A DNA stretch of 64,000 nucleotides, from the NCBI RefSeq assembly GCF_019972315.1, contig NZ_BLIZ01000001.1, positions 1,976,513 to 2,040,512 of the forward strand. Direction: 5' to 3'. The position numbers and the translations under genes are program-made. Positions 8,691 through 17,851 of this stretch are shown in pieces (the stretch's first letter is position 1; the number at the start of each line of letters is the position of its first letter). Source of the DNA: Geobacter sp. AOG1 (lineage in GTDB: Bacteria > Desulfobacterota > Desulfuromonadia > Geobacterales > Geobacteraceae). The notes below the pieces were generated by a model. The model had not been told where the DNA came from. It did no database searches and saw nothing but the letters and a program-made list of their open reading frames with translations.

Positions 8691-9962
8691 CTATTTTGAC
8701 GCAAGGCCCTGGATATTGCGCAACAGTTCCAGTTGGCCGCCCACCCCCATGACCGGTTTTAGTATGGCCCGCTCCAGTAACGGGGGGAGGGCCGTTTCCG
8801 GGCCGCAGCGTGGGAAAGGTCCCGCAGCCAGATGATGGATCAGTTTCATGGTCCTGAGACCGTCGAACCAGCCGTGGAACGCCTGAATCAGGGCATCTTC
8901 GCGCCGGTTGTGGCGTTTCAGTCCGGCCCAGGTTGCGCTGAAGCATTCATTCTCCAGATACTCCGCCAGATGGGGTGAGGCGTCTGCCGCAGCCGCCAGC
9001 AGAGTGTCACCATCACGATCCAGACCGTTACCTACCAGTTGCAACCATTCCCCCAGCAGAAAAAAGCATTCCGAGCGGTAAAAGCCGATGGCCGAGCTGT
9101 CACCGGCAAGGGTCCGTCCAATGGCCCTCCCGGTACCGAACGGCACGCGATGGGATGGGCGGGATGCCGGGTGGACCGTTGTTCCCCGTACCTGATCGAT
9201 GCCTGCCGTCCGGTGGAGCTGCTGGAGGAAGTAGAAATCTTCACCGGCGGCCCGGCGGTTCATCCCACCCATTCGTGCGTAAGCTGAAGCGGTGCAGACC
9301 ATGGCGCTTCCCACGGTATGAAAGGCGTAGGGGGAGCCGGCTACCTCAAGCCCAAGCACGTAGCTCCGGAGGAACAGCTCGTATCGGTCGATAGCCTCCT
9401 GTTCGGCCGGCGTCTCTCCCGGCAGGTGCCGGAACGGGATGGTGGCGCCTCCGCGTTTCGTCTCCGTGAAGTGATCGATAATGGCCTGCAGGTAAGACGG
9501 TTCCACGAGTGTGTCGGCATCGAGGCTGACGAGGAGCGGGTCTACGCCGTTGTCTGCGAGTCGGGGGAGAGCCAGATCGAGGCCGATCTTGCGGGCCAGG
9601 CCTACCCCACCCCCCTTGACCGGCAGTTCCCGGCCAGGGGAGGCGGCATCCACCCAGGCAAGCCTGAGTGGCCGGAGCTGTCGGTTCCATGTGGGCAGCA
9701 ATCCGAGTGTTGCAAGATTGTCGGCCTTGTCCCCATCCGGAGCGTCGGTTCGCTGGTTCACCACCACGACGATGAGGAAACGGGCCAGGAGTTCGGCCGG
9801 ATTGGCGGCGAGAGAGCAGAGGGTAGCGCCTAGGCGTGCGCTTTCCGCCAGGGCGGGGATGACCACGGTTCCAGCGAAGCCGGTTTCGTCACAGCCAGCG
9901 AGTTCCCACGGACCGGCGATGGCGCGGGTGCAGAGATAGCGGGAACGGATGTCAGGTGTCAT
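8691..9962 (-). CDS. Family 2-type glycosyltransferase
   Basis: The 423-residue protein has a GT-A fold N-terminal half: TVVIPALAESARL near residues 32-44, and a DxD-like motif LVSLDADTLVEPSYL near 142-156. A GEDFYFL motif near 244 fits the ED catalytic-base region of GT2 enzymes. The C-terminal third (about 300-423) is helical with no membrane helix predicted, so it appears cytosolic. Acceptor and sugar are unknown. Its start overlaps the miaA stop by 11 bp, placing it downstream of ctpA-miaA in one unit. Confidence 0.78.
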   Translation of the reverse strand: MTPDIRSRYLCTRAIAGPWELAGCDETGFAGTVVIPALAESARLGATLCSLAANPAELLARFLIVVVVNQRTDAPDGDKADNLATLGLLPTWNRQLRPLRLAWVDAASPGRELPVKGGGVGLARKIGLDLALPRLADNGVDPLLVSLDADTLVEPSYLQAIIDHFTETKRGGATIPFRHLPGETPAEQEAIDRYELFLRSYVLGLEVAGSPYAFHTVGSAMVCTASAYARMGGMNRRAAGEDFYFLQQLHRTAGIDQVRGTTVHPASRPSHRVPFGTGRAIGRTLAGDSSAIGFYRSECFFLLGEWLQLVGNGLDRDGDTLLAAAADASPHLAEYLENECFSATWAGLKRHNRREDALIQAFHGWFDGLRTMKLIHHLAAGPFPRCGPETALPPLLERAILKPVMGVGGQLELLRNIQGLASK

Positions 9963-10872
9963 GCCGTTTCCGTGATACTATCTCCATCGCTTCTGCCAGC
10001 GGGTCGCCGGCCCCGTCGAGCCAGTGGATCGTTGTCCCGTTTCGTTCCATACGGCGAAACCAGGTGTCCTGACGCTTGGCGAAGTCGTGGATGGCGCTGT
10101 TCAGCTTCTGGAACAGGTCGTTGCGATTGAGTTCCCCCTGCAGGTGTTTTGCCACGAAGCGGTATTCCAGTCCGTAGAACTCAAGTCTTTCCCAGGGAAT
10201 CCCTTCGGCGTGAAGTCGTGCAACCTCCTCGATCAGCCCGTGGCCGAGCCTGGCCCGGAGGCGGTCGGTAATGCGTTGGCGCAGCACGCTTCGTTCCCAG
10301 CGGATGCCGAGGACGAGCGGACGAATTTCTGGCAGCGGCTCCGGTGTGTGGTCCCGTTCGTAAGCGGCGATCTCGATGGCCCGCACGAGGCGCTCCCGGT
10401 CGAGAAGGTCGGTGGTGTTGTGGAGACGGGGGCTGGTGCTCCGCAGCCTTCCTGCGAGTGACTCCATGGTGAGGGATGCCAGTTCCTGACGCAGGGTGGG
10501 GTCTTCCTGAACTTCCATCAGGCGATATCCCTTCAGGACGGCTTCCAGATACATGCCGGTCCCTCCCACGAGGACAGGAAGTCGGCTGCGCTGGCGGATA
10601 TCGTCGAAAGCCTCCAGGAAGCGGCGCTGGAACTCGAAGACATTGAACTCGTATGCGGGCTCAACGATGTCGATGAGGTGGTAGGGGATGCTGCCGTACT
10701 CCGTCAGGTCCTTGCCGCTACCGATGTCCATACCACGGTAGACCTGGCGTGAGTCGGCGGAGATGACCTCCCCGTCGAGGCGTCGGGCCAGCTCGACCCC
10801 CAGGCGGGTCTTGCCCGAGGCGGTCGGTCCCAGTACGACGAGCAGGTTGATGTGGCTGGCAATGACCGTCAT
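9952..10872 (-). CDS. miaA: tRNA dimethylallyltransferase
   Basis: MiaA transfers the dimethylallyl group to N6 of A37 in tRNAs reading UNN codons. The 306-residue product has the expected length. It shows the P-loop GPTASGKTRLG near 15-25, the substrate loop SADSRQVYRGMDIGSGK near 39-55, the PVLVGGTGMYLEAVLKGY motif near 99-116, and the C-terminal FAKRQDTWFRR motif near 263-273. Its start overlaps the ctpA stop by 4 bp, so it is translationally coupled. Confidence 0.95.
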   Translation of the reverse strand: MTVIASHINLLVVLGPTASGKTRLGVELARRLDGEVISADSRQVYRGMDIGSGKDLTEYGSIPYHLIDIVEPAYEFNVFEFQRRFLEAFDDIRQRSRLPVLVGGTGMYLEAVLKGYRLMEVQEDPTLRQELASLTMESLAGRLRSTSPRLHNTTDLLDRERLVRAIEIAAYERDHTPEPLPEIRPLVLGIRWERSVLRQRITDRLRARLGHGLIEEVARLHAEGIPWERLEFYGLEYRFVAKHLQGELNRNDLFQKLNSAIHDFAKRQDTWFRRMERNGTTIHWLDGAGDPLAEAMEIVSRKRHDT

Positions 10873-12218
10873 TTTTTCTTGGGGGTGGGTGTGATTCCCC
10901 CCATGACGTCGAGGCCGCGGAGGAGTTCCATGGCGCGGAAGAGCTGGTAGTCTCCGGTCAGTTCGTCATCGGGCTTCGCCGGCGTTGGGGGCTTGGTGGC
11001 GGGAGAATGCGTCTGGGGCTCGCCCTTCTCCGGCATGTCAATGTGCCCGTCCAGGTCCTTTTCATGGAACTCGGGGATGGTCTGCTTCTTTACCCCCTTC
11101 AGATCGATACTGCCGACTATGATGTCCGGGGTTATCCCTTTCGCCTGGATGGACCGCCCGCTGGGGGTGTAGTAGAGGGCCGTGGTCAGTTTCAGTCCTG
11201 CTCCGTCGCGGAGGGTGATGATCGACTGGACCGACCCCTTGCCGAAGCTCTGGGTCCCCATGACGATTGCCCGCTTATGGTCCTGGAGCGCCCCTGCCAG
11301 TATTTCGGAGGCGCTGGCTGTGCCGCCGTTGATCAGCACCACGATGGGGTAGAGAGGTTCCTTTTCGCCGATGGAGGCGGTCAGTTGCTGGTTGGCGGTC
11401 GGGATGCGCCCGCGGGTCGAGACGATGAGGCCGTTGTCAAGGCGGTCGCCGATGAAACGCCCTGCCACCTGGGTGCACGATTCCAGAAGGCCGCCGGGGT
11501 TGTTGCGCAGATCGATCACTAACCCTTTGAGGGTGCCACCATTCTGTCCCCTGAGCTTGTCGAGCGCCGCGACGACTTCATCCCCGGTGTGCAGTTGGAA
11601 CTGGCTGATGCGCAAGAGGCCATATCCCGGCTCAAGAAGCCGATATTTCACGCTCTTCGTCTGGATGATGGCCCGTACCAGGGGAAAGACCAGCGGTTTC
11701 GTGTTCCCCTCCCGGAGTATGGTCAAGGTGACTTTCGTTCCCTTCTGACCGCGCATCCGGTTGACCGCTTCGGTTATGGTCAGTCCGCGGGTCGGCTTAT
11801 CGTCGATTTTCACGATATGGTCGTTGGGCTTGATGCCGGCACGGAAGGCGGGCGTATCCTCGATGGGTGAGACGACGGTCAGTTTCCCCTCCTTCAGGGT
11901 AATCTCGATGCCGACTCCGCCGAAGGAGCCGGACATCTGGATATTCATCTCCTTGAATGGTTCGGGGGGGAGGTAGGCGCTGTGAGGGTCGAGGGATGCC
12001 AGCATGCCGGTGATGGCGCTCTGCATGAGTTTTTTTGACTCCACCTTTTCGACGTAGTTCTTTTCCACCGTGCCGATGACCTGCCGGAACAGATCGAGAT
12101 AGTACTGGTCGCTCCGGGTCACCGTCCGTTTCACGAACTGCATGCTGGACATGACTGCCAGGGTGGCGATGGTTACTCCTGCCACCAGCAGGAAGAATCT
12201 TTTCACTCTTTGCATCAT
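10869..12218 (-). CDS. ctpA: S41 carboxyl-terminal processing protease
   Basis: This 449-residue periplasmic protease has an N-terminal membrane anchor (about residues 6-24), a DPHSAYLPPEPF motif, a PDZ domain (about 95-170, with GGVGIEI) and the S41 catalytic domain. The Ser is in GGTASASEILAGAL (around 305) and the Lys in GTQSFGKGSVQS (around 332). The C-terminal tail is Pro/Lys-rich. ATG 12218 is preferred because AGGAGG (complement of 12229-12234) lies 10 bases upstream; a TTG at 12239 would bury that site. It heads the ctpA-miaA-glycosyltransferase unit. Confidence 0.92.
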   Translation of the reverse strand: MMQRVKRFFLLVAGVTIATLAVMSSMQFVKRTVTRSDQYYLDLFRQVIGTVEKNYVEKVESKKLMQSAITGMLASLDPHSAYLPPEPFKEMNIQMSGSFGGVGIEITLKEGKLTVVSPIEDTPAFRAGIKPNDHIVKIDDKPTRGLTITEAVNRMRGQKGTKVTLTILREGNTKPLVFPLVRAIIQTKSVKYRLLEPGYGLLRISQFQLHTGDEVVAALDKLRGQNGGTLKGLVIDLRNNPGGLLESCTQVAGRFIGDRLDNGLIVSTRGRIPTANQQLTASIGEKEPLYPIVVLINGGTASASEILAGALQDHKRAIVMGTQSFGKGSVQSIITLRDGAGLKLTTALYYTPSGRSIQAKGITPDIIVGSIDLKGVKKQTIPEFHEKDLDGHIDMPEKGEPQTHSPATKPPTPAKPDDELTGDYQLFRAMELLRGLDVMGGITPTPKKK

Positions 12219-12388
12219 GAAACGGGTGCCTCCTGGCAAATACTGATTATCCCGGGTGCAACAGGTACCGATGGGATTCTGCCACTTTAATTTTGGGAAT
12301 GACGGATGTCAACAGCGAAGTGGGGTATGCCATGGGGAGCCGGCGCCCACTGGAGGACCGGTGGGCGTACGGCGTGAAGGAAGACTTT

Positions 12389-12511
12389 TACCAATTTCAG
12401 ATCAAGGATGAAATCAAGGCGACGAGGATTGAGGCGACGCAGGCGTACAGACAGTACGTTGAGGAGCCGAAGACGAGCCAACGCAGATAGCGCCTTAATC
12501 TGGAATTGGTA
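12389..12511. repeat. 123-bp element with 18-bp terminal inverted repeats and central hairpin
   Basis: The ends are TACCAATTTCAGATCAAG (12389-12406) and, as reverse complement of 12494-12511, TACCAATTCCAGATTAAG: 16 of 18 positions match. At the exact centre lies a small hairpin, GCGTAC-agaca-GTACGT (12443-12459). The interior is rich in GACGAG and GGCGACG words. It occupies the gap between ctpA and the roadblock gene. The structure suggests a MITE-like or REP-type dispersed element, or a structured RNA. No coding role is supported. Confidence 0.6.
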
Positions 12512-12515
12512 TTTG

Positions 12516-13205
12516 TCAGGTGATCGGTGTCACGACCAGTGGGTCGCCGGCGGCGGCGCAGAGCTTTTTTTCGATGGCGGGACTGAGTATGAGCGTGCCG
12601 TCGTAATGGTTCGTTTCGTCATTGATGAGCATGACCGGGAAGGTGCCGGTGGCGCCGCTCTGCGTGTGGGCGATGGTCACCTTCTTGAATGGCCCGCACT
12701 GGTAGCGGTCGCTGATCTGGCGGGCGGTGAGATGGTTCATGCCAACCATGCCGAGTTCGTTGAAGCCGCGGCTGGCGGCGCTGCTCTCTAACCGGCCGGC
12801 GGCAAGGACTCCCTCCGTTGCGTCGGCAGCTGCGGCGGACGTTGCTGGCGCGGTATCTGTAGTGGGGGAGAGGAGAACCTCCTCCAGTTTTGATTTGGCC
12901 ACATTGAGGGAGATGTTCAGTATCGCCAGGTTGACGGCCTTGGTGCAGAGCACCATGAGAAGCCCCCCGCGCAGTTCCCGGGCGATGATCCGGCCGTCGC
13001 TGTACCGGAGGTCGAGCGTGCCGTTCAAGCCGACATCGTTCTGCAGGGAGAGGGATTTGTCGGTAAGGAGCGATGCCGCCTTCTGGACGATGGATGAATC
13101 GAACAGCGGCGGGAAGTCGTGAGCCAGGACCTGGCCGGTGGTGTCGCACACCAGGCTGCCGACCACTTCGGGCACGCCGTTGACCTGATGGAGGATTTCT
13201 TTCAT
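12516..13205 (-). CDS. Roadblock/LC7-domain protein
   Basis: The 229-residue protein begins MKEILHQVNGVPEVVGSLVCD and carries a roadblock/LC7 domain over about residues 1-115, then an Ala/Thr-rich linker and a C-terminal region of about 75 residues ending in VVTPIT that I do not recognise. Bacterial roadblock proteins usually act on small Ras-like GTPases of the MglA type. No GTPase gene is nearby. Start 13205 is chosen since it begins the domain and lies 2 bp after the stop of the DUF4388 gene; longer frames overlap that gene. The two genes form a pair. Confidence 0.75.
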   Translation of the reverse strand: MKEILHQVNGVPEVVGSLVCDTTGQVLAHDFPPLFDSSIVQKAASLLTDKSLSLQNDVGLNGTLDLRYSDGRIIARELRGGLLMVLCTKAVNLAILNISLNVAKSKLEEVLLSPTTDTAPATSAAAADATEGVLAAGRLESSAASRGFNELGMVGMNHLTARQISDRYQCGPFKKVTIAHTQSGATGTFPVMLINDETNHYDGTLILSPAIEKKLCAAAGDPLVVTPIT

Positions 13206-13207
13206 GG

Positions 13208-13924
13208 TTAACCCTGCTTCCTGGCAGTAAGCGCCGCCCGGAGGTCGGTTTCCACCTGGCCTAGCTGGCTGGAACCCTGGACCGCCACACAGAGATAATT
13301 GTTCCGTGCTTCGAACATGAGCAACTGGTAGTTTCTCCCTTGCCAAGCGGCGGATTTTACCGCTCCGACACCGAACAACCCCCCCAGGCCGTTGCCGATC
13401 CTGGCCAGGGTCACTCCCTGGCGGGCCAGGGATTCGGCCTCGAAGCTGTCATCCTGCTGTGGAACGCCGCTACTGTCGGTGACGACGGCGTAGGTAACAC
13501 CAGGCACGGCCAGTGCACGTTCGGCGATGCCGGGAAGCGACCGTTTGCTGTCCTGCTCCGGCTCTGGCTGCCGGATTCCGGCCTGGGCTTCGTCCATGAG
13601 CCGGTGGGCTTCCAGCAGGAGATAGTTCAGGCTTTCCGTGATGGTGCGACTGGTGGTAGTCACCTTCGGCTGGATGGCAAACTTCCCCCCGGGCCAGCAG
13701 ATGATGGCGTTGAAGGCCGATACTCCCGTCGCTTTTCCTTGTTCCGCATGGATGATCTCTCCATCGCGGAAAAAGATCATCCCCTGTTCGGTTCCGTATT
13801 CCACGGTAATGCAACCGGAAAACCGGTTGTGTCCCTTCAACTGCAGGACATCTGCCAGGTGGAGGCCATCGACCGACCCTGCAAAGCCTATTGTCGGGGA
13901 TTTTTGAGGTGTTTCCTGCGCCAT
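13208..13924 (-). CDS. DUF4388 plus roadblock-like protein
   Basis: The 238-residue protein has an N-terminal DUF4388/PATAN-like domain (about 10-105, with GLHLADVLQLKGHNRFSG and the GEIIHAEQGKATGVSAF stretch). A C-terminal half of about 100 residues resembles a roadblock/LC7 fold, judged from VTYAVVTDSSGVPQ and NYQLLMFEARNNYLCVAV. Such proteins occur in gliding or polarity and signalling systems of delta-proteobacteria-like groups. It is directly upstream of the roadblock gene with a 2-bp gap. The partner GTPase is not in the window. The domain call for the C-terminal half is tentative. Confidence 0.72.
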   Translation of the reverse strand: MAQETPQKSPTIGFAGSVDGLHLADVLQLKGHNRFSGCITVEYGTEQGMIFFRDGEIIHAEQGKATGVSAFNAIICWPGGKFAIQPKVTTTSRTITESLNYLLLEAHRLMDEAQAGIRQPEPEQDSKRSLPGIAERALAVPGVTYAVVTDSSGVPQQDDSFEAESLARQGVTLARIGNGLGGLFGVGAVKSAAWQGRNYQLLMFEARNNYLCVAVQGSSQLGQVETDLRAALTARKQG

Positions 13925-14280
13925 GTCGTCCCTCTCTCAACAAGTGAGGTGCAAAAAAAAGAGTCTCTACTCTACCAAACAAAATGGAAAATAAAAATAG
14001 GTTAATTCCCACACGTCGAGAAGGGGACGGAGCGGGATGTCCGGATTACGCCGGGACCGATTCGGCGAAATGACGGAATATATTAGAATTGACTGAAGAT
14101 AGGGTGGCCGGGTCGATGTGGCGAATCCCGCATGATTGCATGGTCGGCATGACCGTGCTAGCCCGGTCGACATACGCACCTGCCAATGGGAAAGCAAAAT
14201 GTACGCCGAGTTGGTGGGAAATAATGGGGGAGTGTCGTGCCCGGAGACGCACCGGTCGGCACGTCTCCGGAATGGGGGAA
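13925..14280. other. Intergenic region upstream of DUF4388 gene
   Basis: This 356-bp region is more AT-rich than its surroundings near 13950-14000 and 14070-14100 and probably holds the promoter of the DUF4388-roadblock pair. I see no supported gene. A 9-bp perfect stem (CCGGAGACG, 14241-14249, with CGTCTCCGG, 14262-14270) lies just downstream of phoU and may mark its mRNA 3' end, though it has no U-tract. Confidence 0.4.
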
Positions 14281-14952
14281 TCAGGCGATGGTGTGGCGGA
14301 TGTCTTTGCCTTTGACCATGAAGATGACCATCTCCGCCACGTTGGTGGCGTGGTCGGCAATTCTCTCGATGCACTTGGAGACGTGGTTTACCTTGATGGC
14401 CCGGGAGATGGTTGACGGGTCCTCGATCATGAAGGTGAGGAGTTCCCGCTGGATCTGCTCGTTCAGCTGGTCCACGAACTCGTCGTCCTTGCAGACCTTC
14501 ACGGCAAGTTCATCGTCCCCCCTGACGAAGGAGTCCAGTGCCTCCTTTACCATCCCTATGGCATAGTGGGCCATACGGGGAAGGTCGATGTAAGGCTTGA
14601 GGGGGGGCTCGGTGTTCAGCTCCCGCGCCCTTTTGGCGATGGCGGCGCACTGGTCGCCGATCCGTTCCAGGTCGGTGACGATCTTGAAGGCGAGGGTGAT
14701 GAAGCGGAGGTCGCGGCCGGCCGGCTGGCGCCGGGCCAGGACCTCCAGGCATTTGTCGTCGATCTCCATCTCCAGCGTATTGATTTCGTGGTCGAAGGCG
14801 ATGGTCTGCTCGGCCAGTGGCGTGTCCCGCTCCACCAGGGCCTTCATGGCATTGACGAGCATTACCTCCACCTTTCCCCCCATCTCCAGGAGCTTTTCCC
14901 GGATGATGTTGAGTTCCGCGTCGTACTGTCTGCTGAAATGTTCCCGTTCCAT
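14281..14952 (-). CDS. phoU: Phosphate transport system regulator PhoU
   Basis: PhoU links the Pst transporter to the PhoR/PhoB two-component system and restrains Pho signalling when phosphate is ample. The 223-residue product has the usual length and two PhoU repeats of three helices each. Family motifs visible are RRQPAGRDLRF with the following ALKI-like FKIVTDLERIGDQCA near 73-100, and CIERIADHATNVAEMV near 193-208. It is the last gene of the psiE/pst cluster, downstream of pstB with a 121-bp gap that contains an inverted repeat. Confidence 0.93.
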   Translation of the reverse strand: MEREHFSRQYDAELNIIREKLLEMGGKVEVMLVNAMKALVERDTPLAEQTIAFDHEINTLEMEIDDKCLEVLARRQPAGRDLRFITLAFKIVTDLERIGDQCAAIAKRARELNTEPPLKPYIDLPRMAHYAIGMVKEALDSFVRGDDELAVKVCKDDEFVDQLNEQIQRELLTFMIEDPSTISRAIKVNHVSKCIERIADHATNVAEMVIFMVKGKDIRHTIA

Positions 14953-14969
14953 GGTAACCCCGTTATCAG

Positions 14970-15069
14970 GGACTGGGGATCGGGGACTGGTTGAACCAGA
15001 ACCCTTACCTCGTCCCTCTGATTTTGTCTGTTTTTTTGCCCGTCCCTAATCCCTAGTCCCCAGTCTCTA
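14970..15069. repeat. Inverted repeat of GGGACTGGGGAT type between pstB and phoU
   Basis: The block GGGACTGGGGATCGGGGACTGG begins near 14969, and a near reverse complement lies near 15043-15067 (CCCTAATCCCTAGTCCCCAGTC). They can form a long imperfect stem enclosing about 50 bases that include a T-run (about 15029-15037). The words resemble intergenic REP-like repeats; whether it modulates the phoU transcript is inference. Confidence 0.5.
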
Positions 15070-15073
15070 GATT

Positions 15074-15832
15074 CTACCCGAATCTTCCCGTGATGTAGTC
15101 CTCGGTCTGCTTCCTGTCTGGTGTGGTGAATATCTTCTTCGTGACACCGCATTCGATCAGTTCACCCAGGTAGAAGAAGGCGGTGACGTCGGAAACCCGG
15201 GCGGCTTGTTGCATGTTGTGGGTCACGATGATGATGGTGTACCGCTCCTTCAGTTCCTCAATCAGTTCCTCGATCTTCATGGTGGAGATCGGGTCGAGGG
15301 CCGAGGCGGGTTCATCCATCAGGATCACCTCCGGCCGGACGGCGATGGTGCGGGCGATGCAGAGGCGTTGCTGCTGACCTCCCGAAAGCTCCATGGCGTT
15401 GCTTTTCAGGCGGTCCTTCACTTCGTCCCAGAGGGCGACCCGCTGCAGGCTCGATTCGACGATCTCGTCGGCCTCGTCCCGCCGCATCCGGCCGTTCAGC
15501 TTGTAGCCGGCTATCACGTTATCATAGATCGACATGGCTGGGAAGGGGTTTGGCTTCTGGAACACCATGCCGATCTTGCGCCGGATGGCGACCGGATCCA
15601 CTCCCCGCCCGTAGATGTCGGTGTCGTCCAGGAGTATCCGACCGGTTACCTGGGCGCCGGGTGTCATGTCGTGCATCCGGTTGACGGCGCGAAGGACCGT
15701 GGATTTGCCGCAGCCGGAGGGGCCGATGATGGCGGTGACGCTGTTGGCGGGGAAGTCGATGTTGACCCCCTTGACTGCGTGGGTGCCGCCGAAGTGGACG
15801 TTCAGGTCGTCGAGCTTTACTTTGCTGTTCAT
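15074..15832 (-). CDS. pstB: Phosphate ABC transporter ATP-binding protein PstB
   Basis: PstB is the ATPase of the high-affinity phosphate importer. The 252-residue protein has Walker [10 protein letters not shown] near 36-44, the Q-loop region [11 protein letters not shown], the ABC signature [14 protein letters not shown] near 150, Walker [14 protein letters not shown], and the switch His in [16 protein letters not shown]. The start at 15832 begins the conserved [16 protein letters not shown]; longer frames run into the pstA-pstB spacer. It sits 50 bp downstream of pstA on the same strand. Confidence 0.96.
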   Translation of the reverse strand: MNSKVKLDDLNVHFGGTHAVKGVNIDFPANSVTAIIGPSGCGKSTVLRAVNRMHDMTPGAQVTGRILLDDTDIYGRGVDPVAIRRKIGMVFQKPNPFPAMSIYDNVIAGYKLNGRMRRDEADEIVESSLQRVALWDEVKDRLKSNAMELSGGQQQRLCIARTIAVRPEVILMDEPASALDPISTMKIEELIEELKERYTIIIVTHNMQQAARVSDVTAFFYLGELIECGVTKKIFTTPDRKQTEDYITGRFG

Positions 15833-15882
15833 GAAAACCTCATGTGGTGCGGACGTGCGGAATAAACCGCGGTCATTCCGCG

Positions 15883-16773
15883 CTAATTTTTGTGTCCGGT
15901 TCTGCCGAAATACCGGGCCGTCAGGCTCAGGGCGAACATGGTCACGACGAGTACCAGGGCGCCGGCCCATGCCAGCCGGTGCCAGTCGTCGTAGGGGGCG
16001 ATGGCGAAGCTGAAGATCTGGAGCGGCAGCGCCGCGATCGGCTGGGTCAGCTTGCTGCTCCAGAACTGGTTTCCCAGCGCCGTGAAGATGAGTGGCGCCG
16101 TTTCTCCCGCCACCCGGGCGATGGCCAGCAGGATGCCGGTCGTCACGCCGGTCAGGGCGCTTCGGAGGGTTACCTTGAGGGTTGTGCGCCAGAGGGGAAC
16201 CCCCAAGGCAAGTGATGCCTCCCGCAGGGAGATGGGGACCATTTTCAGCTGTTCCTCGGTGGTCCTGAGCACGATGGGAATCATGATGAGGGCCAGGGCG
16301 AAGGCGCCGGCCAGGGCGGAAAAACCCTTCATCGGCACCACCAGCATGCTGTAGACGACCATGCCGGTAATGATGGAAGGTATGCCGGAAAGGACGTCGG
16401 CGCAGAACCGGATTACCGTGGAGATGCGTGAGCCGCCGTATTCGGAGAGATAGATGGCGCCGAAAATACCGACCGGAATCCCCAGCAGGGAGGCCATGCC
16501 GATGAGGACCATGGAGCCGACCATGCCGTTGGCCATTCCTCCCCCCGCTTCACCGGTCGGCCGCGGGATGTGGAGAAAAAAGTCGAGGCTGATGGAACTC
16601 AAACCCATCTTCATGATATGGACGAAAATGAGTCCGAGGGGGAAGAGAACCGCTAGCAGCGCCCCTCCCATCAGCAGGGTCATGATGGTGTTCTTGGCGT
16701 TGCGCAGGAAGAGCGAGCGCAGGGCAGTCCGTTGCTCCACGACAGGTTGGTTTGCCGAAGTCATGGTATTCAC
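15883..16773 (-). CDS. pstA: Phosphate ABC transporter permease PstA
   Basis: This 296-residue inner-membrane permease has six predicted membrane helices and the EAA loop consensus [19 protein letters not shown] near 213-231. The GTG at 16773 overlaps the pstC stop (GTGA) and follows a G-rich ribosome site 7 bases upstream; ATG 16764 is the alternative and would shorten the product by three residues. A longer frame to 17541 is only a shadow of pstC. It forms the membrane channel together with PstC. Confidence 0.93.
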   Translation of the reverse strand: MNTMTSANQPVVEQRTALRSLFLRNAKNTIMTLLMGGALLAVLFPLGLIFVHIMKMGLSSISLDFFLHIPRPTGEAGGGMANGMVGSMVLIGMASLLGIPVGIFGAIYLSEYGGSRISTVIRFCADVLSGIPSIITGMVVYSMLVVPMKGFSALAGAFALALIMIPIVLRTTEEQLKMVPISLREASLALGVPLWRTTLKVTLRSALTGVTTGILLAIARVAGETAPLIFTALGNQFWSSKLTQPIAALPLQIFSFAIAPYDDWHRLAWAGALVLVVTMFALSLTARYFGRTGHKN

Positions 16774-17732
16774 AGTTTTGCCCCCCGTGCCGCTCCGCGG
16801 CTCATGCTCCAGAGGAGAAGTCGTGCCAGGGCATTGATGATCAGGGTGATGACCAGCAGGAGCAGGCCGATATTCATGAGCGCCGCACTGTGGAGGGGAG
16901 AGGAGGCCTCGGCGAACTCGTTGGCGATGACACTCGGCATGGTATAGGCAGGACTGAAGAGCGACAGGGATATCTTCGGATTGTTGCCGATCACCATGGT
17001 CACCGCCATGGTTTCGCCGATGGCCCGCCCCAGGCCGAGGATCACCGCGCCGAGTATACCGGATTTGCCATAGGGGAGGACGGCCATCCTGATCATCTCC
17101 CAGCGGGTCGCCCCCAGGGCGATGGCGGCCTCGCGCTGGCTGCGGGGAACGGCCAGCAAAACCTCCTTGGTGATGGAAGTTATGATCGGCACGACCATGA
17201 TCATCAGGATCAGCACCCCCGCCAGCATGCTCACGCCGTAGGCGGGACCCTGGAAGAAGGGGAGGAACCCGAGATATTTCTGCAGCAGGGGTTGGGCGGT
17301 CTGCTGCAGCCAGGGGGTCATGATGAGAATGCCCCAGAGGCCGTAGATGACGCTCGGGATGGCGGCCAAAAGTTCCACGAGGGATGCGGCAAACCCGCCG
17401 AGGCGGCGGGGCGCGATCTCCGTGATGAACAGTGCCGTGCCGACGGCAAGGGGGGTGGCGAGGAGGAGCGCCAGGACGGAAGAGATCACCGATCCGTAGA
17501 TGAACGGGAGCGCGCCGAACTGCTCCTGGACCGCATCCCAATCCATGCCGGTCATGAAATGGCCGCCGAATTTCCTGAGAGAAGGGAGGCTCTGGGAAAC
17601 CATTTCATAGAGCATCAGCATCAGAATCACGAGAATGCTGAAGGCGAACAGGACGGTCACGGCCTTGAAGATGAAATCGCCGGACAACCCTTTTTCAATT
17701 TTCCATCGATGCGATGCCGTGACGTCGGACAC
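16770..17732 (-). CDS. pstC: Phosphate ABC transporter permease PstC
   Basis: The 320-residue permease has about six membrane helices. The first is near residues 23-46, and the EAA loop reads REAAIALGATRWEMIRMAVLP near 206-226. It pairs with PstA to form the phosphate channel. It starts 183 bp downstream of pstS, with an intrinsic terminator in that gap, so its transcript level is expected to be lower than that of pstS. The stop overlaps the pstA start. Confidence 0.95.
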   Translation of the reverse strand: MSDVTASHRWKIEKGLSGDFIFKAVTVLFAFSILVILMLMLYEMVSQSLPSLRKFGGHFMTGMDWDAVQEQFGALPFIYGSVISSVLALLLATPLAVGTALFITEIAPRRLGGFAASLVELLAAIPSVIYGLWGILIMTPWLQQTAQPLLQKYLGFLPFFQGPAYGVSMLAGVLILMIMVVPIITSITKEVLLAVPRSQREAAIALGATRWEMIRMAVLPYGKSGILGAVILGLGRAIGETMAVTMVIGNNPKISLSLFSPAYTMPSVIANEFAEASSPLHSAALMNIGLLLLVITLIINALARLLLWSMSRGAARGAKL

Positions 17733-17851
17733 GGTATTCTCCTGAGCGGCTCCGGTGAAAATCTGTCAATACGCATTCACTGGCGGTTTCCCCGGGCCGT
17801 CGATCTGTTTGTGGCAAACTCTTAACGTATCTGTAACTATTGTCAGAGCAG

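Noticed and set aside
9318-9833. Plus-strand frame of 171 codons inside the glycosyltransferase region
   Set aside because: It lies wholly within the supported minus-strand gene, lacks domain motifs and a ribosome site.
12293-12490. 65-codon plus-strand frame and 64-codon minus-strand frame between ctpA and the roadblock gene
   Set aside because: Both lie over the inverted-repeat element, lack a ribosome site and have amino-acid patterns that follow the repeat words on both strands. The repeat explains them better.
16774-17541. Upstream extension of the pstA frame to 17541
   Set aside because: It is the shadow of pstC in another frame, with Pro/Arg/His-rich composition. The pstA coding signal begins at 16773 or 16764.
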